From JAKASV01 sp963754845 (GTDB lineage Bacteria > Babelota > Babeliae > Babelales > Vermiphilaceae), in the NCBI GenBank assembly GCA_963754845.1, contig CAVWHE010000001.1:310001-374000 (forward strand): a stretch of DNA of 64,000 bases, given 5' to 3'. The notes under the pieces are model-generated. The model was not told the DNA's origin. It worked only from the letters and a program-made list of their open reading frames with translations, and searched no databases. Below, one piece after another: positions 17,528 through 25,250 of the stretch. The translations under genes and the position numbers were made by a program. Numbering within the stretch: position 1 is the stretch's first letter; each line of letters begins with the position of its first letter.

Positions 17528-19054
17528 ATGAAAAAAATACTCATCGACAGGCAACCGTGGCAAACGCGAATCGCCATTACCAAACGCGGAATACTTGAAA
17601 ACATTTACTTTGAGGCCCATACCGAAAAAGGACTCGAGCGTTCGTTTATCAAGGGCATAGTGGCAACGGTGTTGCCGGGTATTCAAACGGTTTTTGTTGA
17701 CATTGGCCAGGAAAAGGCCGGTTTTCTGCATGTCTCAGAAATTGACCGCGAACTCAGCATTAGGAGGCTTATCAAGGCTAACCAGGTTGATGAGGCCGAC
17801 GATAGCAAACCAGAGCCTCCTCGCGCGGTGTCTACACGCAAACCTGTCGATGTTGCAAAAATTTTCAGAGCCGGCGACCCAGTTCTTGTACAGGTCAGCA
17901 AGGAGCCCGTGTACGCCAAGGGCGCGAAATTAACGACATGCTTTACCCTTCCAGGCCGCTACATTGTTCTCTTGCCCACTATCTCGCGGCTCGGGGTTTC
18001 CAAAAAAATAGAAGAACGTAAAGAGCGCGCGCGGCTCCGTGAAACGATCCGCGAAATACTTCCGGAAGGCATGGGCGCCATCATACGCACAACGGCTGAA
18101 AACGTTGCGACGAAAGAACTGCGCAGAGATATCCTTTATCTGGCTGAGACGTGGGAAACAATCCAAAAAAAATTTGCCACAGCAAAACCCTGCGAAAAGC
18201 TCTACGAAGACCTTGAAATTTCTCTCCAGGTTGTGCGCGACCACCTTGACGAGGACGTTGAAGCGATTATAACAGACAGCAGGGAAAATCAGGATGAACT
18301 CTACGCCTTTGCCAAACTAAATGCTCCTGAATTTTCCCACAGAATCGCCTACTTTGCCGAAAGCACGGGTATCTTTGAGCACTATGGCATAGAAAGCCAG
18401 ATAGAAAAGGCACTCGACAAAAAAGTGCCCCTCAAGTCGGGCGGGTCACTCATCATAGAGTCCACGGAAGCTATGACGGTCATCGACGTCAACACAGGAA
18501 GTTTTATCGGTCGCGGTTCACTCGAGGAAACGATACTCAAAACAAACATTGAAGCCGCCGAAGAAATTGTTCGTCAGCTTCGCCTACGTAATATCGGTGG
18601 CCTTATCGTTATCGATTTCATCGATATGAAAGAAAGCGAAAGCCGCCACAAACTTTTTAACTTTTTTGACCAACGCCTCAAGGATCACGACAAGTTCCAG
18701 TCCGTCGTACTCAAGGTTTCAGAATTCGGCCTTGTACAAATGACGCGCAAGCGCTCGGGCAAGACGCTCGTGCAGGCACTCACCGACACGTGCCCTCTTT
18801 GCACGGGCTCAGGCTTTGTCAAGTCAGTTCCAACAGAGTCATACGCTATTCTGCGCAAACTTCACCTTGCCCTCGTAGGCCCGCTGCGCGGCACACATAA
18901 AATCGCTCTCCTTGTCGGCCCTGCCGTCTTTGATCACATAACAAAACTCGAGTATAACGCCATCCTGAGTCTCGAAAAAAACTTTTCCTGCAAAATAACC
19001 GTCGTGCGCAAGGATACCTTCGCCATCGATCAGTACAAGATCGAAAAAGAATGA
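17528..19054 (+). CDS. rng: Ribonuclease G/E family endoribonuclease
   Basis: RNase G/E enzymes cut single-stranded 5'-monophosphate RNA in rRNA maturation and mRNA decay. The 508-residue protein (from the ATG at 17528; a TTG at 17507 is possible) has the length of RNase G and lacks the long scaffold tail of RNase E. It shows an S1 domain (about 35-125), the catalytic acidic positions in VIDVNTG and VIDFIDM, and a CPLCTGSG zinc-link near residue 425. A charged insertion lies inside the S1 domain near residue 85. gatB follows on the same strand. Confidence 0.95.
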   Translation: MKKILIDRQPWQTRIAITKRGILENIYFEAHTEKGLERSFIKGIVATVLPGIQTVFVDIGQEKAGFLHVSEIDRELSIRRLIKANQVDEADDSKPEPPRAVSTRKPVDVAKIFRAGDPVLVQVSKEPVYAKGAKLTTCFTLPGRYIVLLPTISRLGVSKKIEERKERARLRETIREILPEGMGAIIRTTAENVATKELRRDILYLAETWETIQKKFATAKPCEKLYEDLEISLQVVRDHLDEDVEAIITDSRENQDELYAFAKLNAPEFSHRIAYFAESTGIFEHYGIESQIEKALDKKVPLKSGGSLIIESTEAMTVIDVNTGSFIGRGSLEETILKTNIEAAEEIVRQLRLRNIGGLIVIDFIDMKESESRHKLFNFFDQRLKDHDKFQSVVLKVSEFGLVQMTRKRSGKTLVQALTDTCPLCTGSGFVKSVPTESYAILRKLHLALVGPLRGTHKIALLVGPAVFDHITKLEYNAILSLEKNFSCKITVVRKDTFAIDQYKIEKE

Positions 19055-19134
19055 TATAATACCTTAGGAGCTTGTTGAGGATTCCTGAGGGGTGGCTTTA
19101 TAGATGATGTGTGTGCGAGAGGCAGGGAGGTGTG

Positions 19135-20598
19135 ATGGCAGATCCGCAGGAGATTATAGCGCGCTACCCGGGCTACCGTGCTGACATCGGCATCGAGGTC
19201 CATGTCCAACTGGCAACCCGAAGCAAAATTTTTTGTTCGTGCGCCCAAGAGTTCAATCGTAGGGCGAACATGAACATCTGTGACGTGTGTACAGGACAAC
19301 CTGGCTCACTGCCGGTCCTTAATAAAAGGGTTCTCGAGTATGCTCTGCGCGCGGGCATTGCACTTTTGTGTACCATCAACAAGCACTGTTCGTTTGCGCG
19401 CAAGCACTACTTCTATCCTGATTTGCCCAAAAATTATCAAATTACGCAAAGCGATGAGCCGATTTGTCGCGGTGGCTCCGTGCGTCTGACTCTTGAAGAT
19501 GGGAGCACCAAAGATGTTCGACTTGTGCGCATTCACATGGAAGAAGATGCTGGCAAGAGTATTCATGCCGGCAGTGTCGGCGAAAGCCTGGTCGATTTCA
19601 ATCGCGCTGGCGTTCCACTTCTTGAAATTGTGAGCTACCCGGATATAGCCACTTCACGCGAGGCCCGCGAGTACCTCAAAAACCTCAAAACCATTGTCGA
19701 GTACCTCGGCATTTGCACGGGCAACATGCAAGAGGGAGCCTTCAGAGCCGATACCAACGTTTCCGTCCGCACACAAGGAAGTTCCGAACTTGGAACACGT
19801 GTTGAACTTAAAAATATCAACTCGTTCAAGTACATTGCCGATGCCGTCGACTACGAAATTGCTCGCCAGATCGTTGCTTTAGAATCAGGTGAACGTGTTT
19901 GCCAGGAAACGCGACTCTGGGATAGCAAAGACAAAAAAACGTACGTCATGCGCACCAAAGAAGAAGCGGCCGACTATAGATATTTTCGCGATCCTGATCT
20001 GGCTGAAATTCACGTAAGCGATGCGTGGATAGAGGCGCTGCAGAAGCAACTTCCTGAACTGCCCCACCAAAAGCTTGAACGGCTCTGCCGCCAGCACGGG
20101 CTTTCAGTGTACGAGGCCTCGATTCTCGTGCAGGACAGAGCACTCGCTGATTACTTTGAGAAGGCGCGTACGCAAAGCGCAAGTACACAGATTATCAAGT
20201 GGATCCTTCGTGACCTTTTGGGATACCTCAAAGAGCACAATCTTTCCTTGAGTGCGTGCAATGTTACCCCTGAAAAACTCGTTGCCATCGTCGGCATGCT
20301 CGAGAAGGGCGTTATCAACGCCGCAGCCGCCAAAGAGGTTTTTGTCGTTGTTGCACAAACCGGGAACAGTCCTTTCGATGTCGTAAAAACCAAGGGACTT
20401 GAGCAAATCGGATCGCACGACGACGTAGAAAAGATCGTCAAAGAAGTTATCGCCGAAAACCCCTCCGAAGTGCAGGCGTATAAGGCAGGTAAGGAAAAGC
20501 TCTTTGGTTACCTCGTCGGGCAGGCGATGCGCAAAACTCAGGGCAAAGGCGACCCCAAACTTATTAATGAACTCCTTAAAAAGAATTTAATGATCTAG
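19135..20598 (+). CDS. gatB: Aspartyl/glutamyl-tRNA(Asn/Gln) amidotransferase subunit B
   Basis: GatB is the tRNA-binding kinase subunit of GatCAB, which converts Glu-tRNA(Gln) and Asp-tRNA(Asn) to the correct amides. I chose ATG 19135 because GGGAGG lies 5 bases upstream; 487 residues is normal. It has the IGIEVHVQL start, the zinc-type CSC and CDVC cysteines, YFYPDLPKNYQITQ and the C-terminal YqeY-like tail. The gene is followed nine bases later by hisS, so both are likely on one mRNA. gatA and gatC lie elsewhere. Confidence 0.97.
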   Translation: MADPQEIIARYPGYRADIGIEVHVQLATRSKIFCSCAQEFNRRANMNICDVCTGQPGSLPVLNKRVLEYALRAGIALLCTINKHCSFARKHYFYPDLPKNYQITQSDEPICRGGSVRLTLEDGSTKDVRLVRIHMEEDAGKSIHAGSVGESLVDFNRAGVPLLEIVSYPDIATSREAREYLKNLKTIVEYLGICTGNMQEGAFRADTNVSVRTQGSSELGTRVELKNINSFKYIADAVDYEIARQIVALESGERVCQETRLWDSKDKKTYVMRTKEEAADYRYFRDPDLAEIHVSDAWIEALQKQLPELPHQKLERLCRQHGLSVYEASILVQDRALADYFEKARTQSASTQIIKWILRDLLGYLKEHNLSLSACNVTPEKLVAIVGMLEKGVINAAAAKEVFVVVAQTGNSPFDVVKTKGLEQIGSHDDVEKIVKEVIAENPSEVQAYKAGKEKLFGYLVGQAMRKTQGKGDPKLINELLKKNLMI

Positions 20599-20607
20599 GA
20601 CCGAAAC

Positions 20608-21861
20608 ATGATTGAACGCATTAAGGGTACGCAAGACTTTCTCGATATGTCGCTCTTCAACTTCATTTACACGCAGTGCGCGCGACATCTTGCGCTCTAT
20701 CACTTCGAGGAAATTTCTACCCCCATCGTTGAGCCGACGGAACTTTTTAAGCGCTCACTTGGTTTGCAGACAGATGTTGTGAGCAAAGAAATGTTCACCA
20801 TCGTCAGTCGCACCGACTGTGAGAGCGAATCGATATGCTTGCGTCCGGAGGCAACGGCGTCAATAGTGCGTGCCTTCATTGAAAACAACGTGCAACAGAC
20901 ACCGTGGAAAGTTTACGTCGGCGGTCCCATGTTCCGCTATGAACGTCCTCAAAAAGGGCGTTACAGACAGTTTCATCAGGTGAGCATCGAAGTTATCGGC
21001 GCTGCATCGGTAATGTATGATGTGCAATTTATCGCCATGCTCGATCGCTTCTTCCACGAAAAACTTCTTCTCAACGATTACGTCCTCATGCTCAACTTTC
21101 TGGGGTGCCCGGAAGATCGTGTTCGTTACAAACGCGTTCTCAGGGAGTTCCTCGACAGCGACCGTGCTGCCGACATATGTTCGTTGTGCAAAGAACGCAA
21201 GGAAAAAAATATCCTCCGAACCATCGACTGCAAAAATCAAACATGTCAGCTCATCTATAAAGATGCACCGCGCCTCGTCGATCACCTGTGCCCGCCATGT
21301 TCAGCCGAGTGGGTCCAGCTTCAACGAGGTCTTGAACTTCTTTCTGTGACGCACGTCTGCACATCGTCACTCGTTCGCGGCCTCGATTACTACAATAAAA
21401 CGGTTTTTGAATTTGCAAGCGAACGCTTAGGAGCCCAAAGTACCTTCTGCGCCGGTGGACGCTACGATCAGCTTGTAAAAGAACTTGGAGGCAAAGAGGA
21501 TGAGCCATCCGTCGGCGCTGCCCTTGGCATCGAGCGCATTATGCTTCTCCTTGAACCATTGCGCGCCAAGCTTGCATTGCCCGAGAAACAGGCACTGCAC
21601 GTCATCATGCCCCTGGGTGCCGAGCAGCACGCTCTTGCGCTTCTTCTTGCCGAAAATCTTCAGCACCACGGCTTCTGCATTGATGTCTTCCTTGACAATG
21701 ATTCTCCCAAGAGCATGATGCGCAAGGCACATAAACTCGGCGCCTCCTCATGTCTTATCCTCGGCACCGAAGAACAACAAAATCGGACGGTTACCATCAA
21801 AAACATGGTGACGGGCAGCCAGGAGACGGTCGACCAGGCACGAGCCCACGCACACCTGTAA
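20608..21861 (+). CDS. hisS: Histidyl-tRNA synthetase
   Basis: The class II synthetase HisRS charges tRNA(His). The 417-residue protein has the IKGTQDF start, motif 2 (MFRYERPQKGRYRQFHQ, residues about 110-126), the histidine-specific motifs LVRGLDYY and GGRYDQLV, and motif 3 near GAALGIERI. A C-terminal anticodon domain follows (from about 325). Four Cys between residues 190 and 230 (CSLC, CPPC type) form a zinc-like insertion seen in many bacterial HisRS. It is nine bases downstream of gatB. Confidence 0.97.
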   Translation: MIERIKGTQDFLDMSLFNFIYTQCARHLALYHFEEISTPIVEPTELFKRSLGLQTDVVSKEMFTIVSRTDCESESICLRPEATASIVRAFIENNVQQTPWKVYVGGPMFRYERPQKGRYRQFHQVSIEVIGAASVMYDVQFIAMLDRFFHEKLLLNDYVLMLNFLGCPEDRVRYKRVLREFLDSDRAADICSLCKERKEKNILRTIDCKNQTCQLIYKDAPRLVDHLCPPCSAEWVQLQRGLELLSVTHVCTSSLVRGLDYYNKTVFEFASERLGAQSTFCAGGRYDQLVKELGGKEDEPSVGAALGIERIMLLLEPLRAKLALPEKQALHVIMPLGAEQHALALLLAENLQHHGFCIDVFLDNDSPKSMMRKAHKLGASSCLILGTEEQQNRTVTIKNMVTGSQETVDQARAHAHL

Positions 21862-21891
21862 ATCTCTCACTGCTCATTGCAGCGCGCCGTA

Positions 21892-21921
21892 TTGACATGT
21901 TCCAGCCAGAGGGCGTAAGAT
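21892..21921 (+). promoter_or_regulatory. Probable promoter of the 70-residue secreted ORF
   Basis: A perfect -35 TTGACA is separated by 18 bases from TAAGAT. It lies in the gap after hisS, 54 bases before the ATG at 21975. This is the cleanest plus-strand promoter I see in the window. Confidence 0.5.
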
Positions 21922-21974
21922 TGCAGGTATAAATGAACAGGTGAGATAGTCTGGTTTTATACGCAGGAGGGGTC

Positions 21975-22187
21975 ATGAAGTTTCTCGTCCGTTATTCAAT
22001 GCAATCGCGCGTCTGCAACGCCCGTCATCGCGCACCGGCACCATCTTTTTTTCGTGCATCGCTCGCCATCTTTTTCATGATCACCGGCCCGACGGCAGCA
22101 TTGGCCGTACCCGGTACTCCCCAACCGCCTCGTGAGCCGGCAGTTGTGAGCACCGCTTTCCTGTTGGATTTTTTGCATATAAAATAA
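21975..22187 (+). CDS. Short secreted ORF, possibly the 5' end of a lost gene
   Basis: Seventy codons follow a strong ribosome site (GGAGG, 5 bases upstream) and a good promoter. The product has a signal peptide (basic N-tip, hydrophobic run near residues 28-44, cleavage after Ala-Leu-Ala) and only about 25 mature residues, Pro-rich at first. It stops right where intron and repeat debris begins. It may be the intact 5' part of a secreted-protein gene whose rest was lost, or a real small peptide. I cannot tell which. Confidence 0.45.
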   Translation: MKFLVRYSMQSRVCNARHRAPAPSFFRASLAIFFMITGPTAALAVPGTPQPPREPAVVSTAFLLDFLHIK

Positions 22188-22203
22188 TTATATAACAGGA
22201 TAG

Positions 22204-22755
22204 GTGTTGCACTTCAACTTAGTCTATGCAGATATGTTTCCTGCTTTGCGTCGCAGACATGCTCTGCACCTCGCGCGGGCGCTGACAGGATTCACCGCCT
22301 TCTCCCGCGGACGGCTCCGTTTGGATTTTCTGCTTTCGTTGCATGTTCGCGTTCTTTTCAGTCATATCTTCCTCTATACGTTCAGGCCTTCCCGTTTCCG
22401 GTACTATGCCTTCTGCTGACTTCTGCAGACTCAGACTCCCTTTTGTATATGGGGAGCTTTGCCAACGCCGTTGGCTTGTCTGCAGATCTCCTCGGGTAAG
22501 TGCACAGTCTTTCATCTCATCTACCTGCTCTATCTACTCCCGATGACCTTGGCAACGGGGACTTCGCCTTGGCCGGCGGGCTCATCCGGTCATCGTTAGC
22601 CTCACTTAGAGTTCGTGTTCCTCAGGCCGAGACTTTGCCTACGGCTTCCTTCAGATTCTACCTCGCGGTAGACACCCTTGCCTTCAGCTAATGGCTACGT
22701 TGCCTTCACCATTCGATACTTTCAATCTATAGCACTGTGCACATGCCGAGCACAC
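22204..22755 (-). mobile_element. Group II intron, 5' part only
   Basis: Read on the minus strand, the element begins at 22755 with GTGTG, fitting the group II 5' consensus GUGYG. It continues with the domain I signature of bacterial group II introns: AAGGCAAGGGTGTC, then GAATCTGAAGGAAGCC and GGAACACGAAC, and later a CAGAAGTCAGCAGA segment before the internal ORF. The reading is from memory of these families. The element sits exactly inside one copy of the local repeat, after GGTGCCG; uninterrupted copies at 23191-23387 and 23450-23645 continue with CCCGCATAGGGC. The 3' part, with the reverse-transcriptase body and domains V and VI, is missing, so it cannot splice. Confidence 0.75.
22219..22365 (-). 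pseudogene. N-terminal scrap of the group II intron-encoded reverse transcriptase/maturase
   Basis: An ATG at 22365 with GAGGAAG just upstream opens 48 codons that end at a stop at 22219. The Gly-Gly-Glu-Ser and Arg/Ser-rich sequence resembles the variable N-terminal leader of intron-encoded proteins of this type. None of the reverse transcriptase blocks is present. It is a relic. Confidence 0.55.
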
Positions 22756-22917
22756 CGGCACCAAAGGGAGGGTTGCGCCGCCCAACCTCCCTCTGGACTC
22801 CCAAGGGCGCCAACAGCCTGTTGGATCCTCTCCCGCGCGGTTATCCACGACACGACTTAATGGCTTGCCTTGCAGGGCAAGACAAACCATACGTCGGTCA
22901 TGGGACGCGCTACCGGA
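22756..22917 (-). repeat. Mosaic hairpin repeat, inverted copy, split by the intron
   Basis: Read on the minus strand this is the same sequence as 23214-23375, nearly base for base. It contains the hairpin CCAACAG-G-CTGTTGG and the longer hairpin built from AGAGGGAGGTT and AACCCTCCCT. Its end at 22756 abuts the first base of the group II intron. Confidence 0.85.
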
Positions 22918-23103
22918 ATGATACCAAGGCACATTCATAGAAGGCAGACCTCTTGCATAAAAGCGGCTAACACCGGTGCAGAACATCAGCGATTGCCGGA
23001 AAATATTTTTCCACGATCTGGTTGCTTTGGATTATTTTCGCGTGAATTTTCATAGAATTGCTGGCAACCTGCGCGCGCTCACCGCGCGCCATTCAGGTAT
23101 ACC
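22918..23103. other. Unassigned sequence between repeat copies
   Basis: I see no gene, known element or long repeat in these 186 bases. A GC-rich inverted repeat (GCGCGC, then CACCGCGCGC) lies near 23070-23090. Confidence 0.5.
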
Positions 23104-23190
23104 TCCGGTAGCGCGTCCCATGGCCGGCGTATGGTTTGTCTTGCTTTGCAAGGCAAGCCATTAAGTCGTGTCATGGATATACGCGCGGGA
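23104..23190 (+). repeat. Mosaic hairpin repeat, diverged partial copy
   Basis: This segment matches the first half of the unit at 23214-23300, with several substitutions (for example GGCCGGCG for GACCGACG). It runs directly into the full copy at 23191. Confidence 0.75.
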
Positions 23191-23387
23191 TTGGTCTGTG
23201 CGCGCCTCGCGCTTCCGGTAGCGCGTCCCATGACCGACGTATGGTTTGTCTTGCCCTGCAAGGCAAGCCATTAAGTCGTGTCGTGGATAACCGCGCGGGA
23301 GAGGATCCAACAGGCTGTTGGCGCCCTTGGGTGTCCAGAGGGAGGTTGGGCGGCGCAACCCTCCCTTTGGTGCCGCCCGCATAGGGC
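23191..23387 (+). repeat. Mosaic hairpin repeat, full copy 1
   Basis: This 197-base unit starts TTGGTCTGTGCGCGCC and ends GCCCGCATAGGGC. It is nearly identical to 23450-23645. It holds three inverted repeats: TTGCC...GGCAA, CCAACAG-G-CTGTTGG, and AGAGGGAGGTT...AACCCTCCCT. Confidence 0.85.
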
Positions 23388-23393
23388 GTTCTT

Positions 23394-23440
23394 CAGAGAA
23401 GACTTTTGCTGTTATTGCCTTTGGGGATCCAAGGGGAGTT
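23394..23440 (+). repeat. Short spacer module a
   Basis: The module begins CAGAGAAGACTTTTGCTG and ends GGGGAGTTG. It recurs at 23693-23740 and, shortened, at 23804-23827. It is followed by a perfect 8-bp hairpin CCAAGGGG...CCCCTTGG. Confidence 0.75.
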
Positions 23441-23449
23441 GACCACCCC

Positions 23450-23645
23450 TTGGTCTGTGCGCGCCTCGCGCTTCCGGTAGCGCGTCCCATGACCGACGTA
23501 TGGTTTGTCTTGCCCTGCAAGGCAAGCCATTAAGTCGTGTCGTGGATAACCGCGCGGGAGAGGATCCAACAGGCTGTTGGCGCCCTTGGGTGTCCAGAGG
23601 GGGGTTGGGCGTGCAACCCTCCCTTTGGTGCCGCCCGCATAGGGC
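23450..23645 (+). repeat. Mosaic hairpin repeat, full copy 2
   Basis: This is the direct repeat of 23191-23387. It differs by a GAGGGAGG to GAGGGGGG change and a one-base loss in the loop of the large hairpin. Confidence 0.85.
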
Positions 23646-23692
23646 ATTAATTCCGCCGCCCGCATAGGGCGTTCTCCCCATCATAGTGCATT

Positions 23693-23740
23693 CAGAGAGG
23701 ACTCTTGCTGTTATTGCCTTTGGGGATCCAAGGGGAGTTG
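23693..23740 (+). repeat. Short spacer module b
   Basis: Copy of module a with GAGAGGACTC in place of GAGAAGACTT. It is followed by a partial big-hairpin copy (GCAACCCTCCCTTTGG, about 23746-23761). Confidence 0.75.
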
Positions 23741-23803
23741 GGCGGTGCAACCCTCCCTTTGGCGCCGCCCGCGCAGGGCCTTCCCCCGTCGCAGGGCGTT
23801 CTT

Positions 23804-23827
23804 CAGAGAGGACTCTTGCTGTTATTG
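23804..23827 (+). repeat. Short spacer module c, at the junction with the thpR stub
   Basis: This last, 24-base copy of the module ends in TTATTG. On the minus strand those bases supply the stop codon that now ends the thpR stub. Confidence 0.7.
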
Positions 23828-23932
23828 AGGGTATGTTCCCGTCGCGGCACCCGTCGTACTGAGGCTCTTTTGTAACCGTTCAATCTCGCGCTTGACCACC
23901 CATGGCAGCTCGGTGGCAACGAACAACCTCAT
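23822..23932 (-). pseudogene. thpR: 5' stub of an RNA 2',3'-cyclic phosphodiesterase gene (ThpR/LigT type)
   Basis: The 36-codon frame starts MRLFVATELP and continues VKREIERLQKSL, the well-known N-terminus of ThpR (2'-5' RNA ligase family, normally about 180 residues). The two HxTx catalytic motifs are not present. The frame runs into repeat module c at 23827 and stops there. The gene lies 31 bases after trxB, so it was probably the next gene in the same transcript before the repeats replaced its body. Confidence 0.7.
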
Positions 23933-23963
23933 AGCTATGGCGTCGTCTGAAGACACGGATGCT

Positions 23964-25121
23964 CTAGCCCTCCTGAGCTTGAGGCATGTACCTACGGAGG
24001 CTCTTTGCTTGAGCAAGCGTAAAACCGCTTGACTCCAAAAACTCGATGGCCTCTATGCCGGCCTTTGCACCTTCACCGGCCGCTACAATTGCTTGCCGAT
24101 AGTGCCGATCTGCAACATCACCGACAGCAAAAACGCCGGGTTTACTCGTCTTTTGCGTACGACCCTCAAGTTCCACGTACCCGTCGCCATCAAGTGCGAC
24201 AACACCTTTTAAAAGTTCGCTGTTGGGCGTGTGCCCGATAGCAAGAAAGAGCCCGCCTATTTCCATGGTTTCAGGCGTGTTGGTATCATTGTGGAGGATT
24301 TTGAGCCCCGTAACTCTCGTGGAATCGCCGACGATCTCCTTGGCCTCGACGTTGAACATAACCTTGATTTGCGGGTATTCTTTCAAAATTTTCTGTGTTC
24401 GTCCACCGGCCCGCAACTGTGACTTTCTGTGTATAATCGTCACGGTACGTGCGTAGCGTGCGAGTTCAACAGCCTCGGTGATTGCACTATCGCCACCTCC
24501 GACGACGATGACATCCTTACCTTTATAAAAAGCAGCATCGCATCGTGCACACGCACTGACGCCCTTTGCCCAGTACTCTTTTTCGCCAGGAATGCCGAGC
24601 ATGCGGGGCCGTGCACCCGTCGCTGCAATGACGGCAAGAGCGTGCACGACGCTTCCTCCGGCAAGTTCAAGTTTATACGGCCATGACGTGCAGTCGATAC
24701 TGACCACCGCGTCATCGACAAACCTGGCCCCGGCCGATTGGGCCTGAACGCGAGAACGCTCAATAAGCTCCATGCCGAGCGTATGTGGTGCCCCGAGCCA
24801 GTTTTCGACGTACGCCGTTTCGGACAAAAGACTTGGTTCATGACCAGCAACAACAACGGTGTCGTACTGGCCAGCACCGTAAAGTCCCGCCCCCAGCCCC
24901 CCTGGTCCGGAACCTATGACAACGATAGGTACAACGTTTTCCTTGGCAGCTGCAACAACGGGGTCATAGCGAATCTTTGCATCAGAGGAACGGCAACAAC
25001 CACAGGGACCGAGGATACTCTTGCCCCTCCAAAAAACACCCGTATGGATGACGACGGAGGTCAAAACGCCTGCTATGATGTACACAAAGGCGTAGGCTGC
25101 AGCGGTTCGTTTGTCGATCAT
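23964..25121 (-). CDS. trxB: Thioredoxin reductase-like protein with N-terminal membrane anchor
   Basis: Thioredoxin reductases pass electrons from NADPH through FAD to a CxxC pair and then to thioredoxin. I chose the ATG at 25121 (385 residues) because AAAGGA lies upstream. Residues 6-30 are a membrane helix, followed by a Cys-rich stretch (CGCC type near 40). The enzyme domain has the FAD motif GSGPGGLGAG, the redox pair CARC (C191, C194; usual CATC), the NADPH motif VGGGDSA and the FAD-binding ATG/VGD segments. The anchor and extra cysteines are absent from the standard enzyme, so an alternative partner or location is possible. It is divergent from the AAA+ gene at 25251. Confidence 0.88.
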   Translation of the reverse strand: MIDKRTAAAYAFVYIIAGVLTSVVIHTGVFWRGKSILGPCGCCRSSDAKIRYDPVVAAAKENVVPIVVIGSGPGGLGAGLYGAGQYDTVVVAGHEPSLLSETAYVENWLGAPHTLGMELIERSRVQAQSAGARFVDDAVVSIDCTSWPYKLELAGGSVVHALAVIAATGARPRMLGIPGEKEYWAKGVSACARCDAAFYKGKDVIVVGGGDSAITEAVELARYARTVTIIHRKSQLRAGGRTQKILKEYPQIKVMFNVEAKEIVGDSTRVTGLKILHNDTNTPETMEIGGLFLAIGHTPNSELLKGVVALDGDGYVELEGRTQKTSKPGVFAVGDVADRHYRQAIVAAGEGAKAGIEAIEFLESSGFTLAQAKSLRRYMPQAQEG

Positions 25122-25250
25122 AACAACAGTCCTTTCGGAAATTTTTCTGCGAACAAATCGGTAACAATAGGCGTTCGACAAGCCCAGAACAAATTGCTAG
25201 CATGATGTGTCGTTGCTCGTTTAGAGTGGTCTTGGCCACAAGGAGGAAGC

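Noticed and set aside
22219..22515. 98-codon minus-strand frame over the group II intron
   Set aside because: Its first 50 codons cover structured intron RNA sequence; only the part from 22365 has a ribosome site and resembles an intron-encoded protein.
22870..23750. Several 60-120 codon frames inside the hairpin repeats on both strands
   Set aside because: They follow the repeat copies, change with each copy and lack start signals; GC-rich repeats open frames by chance.
22756..23830. CRISPR array
   Set aside because: The repeats are long (about 197 bp), few, inverted in one case, and not separated by regular unique spacers; no cas genes are near.
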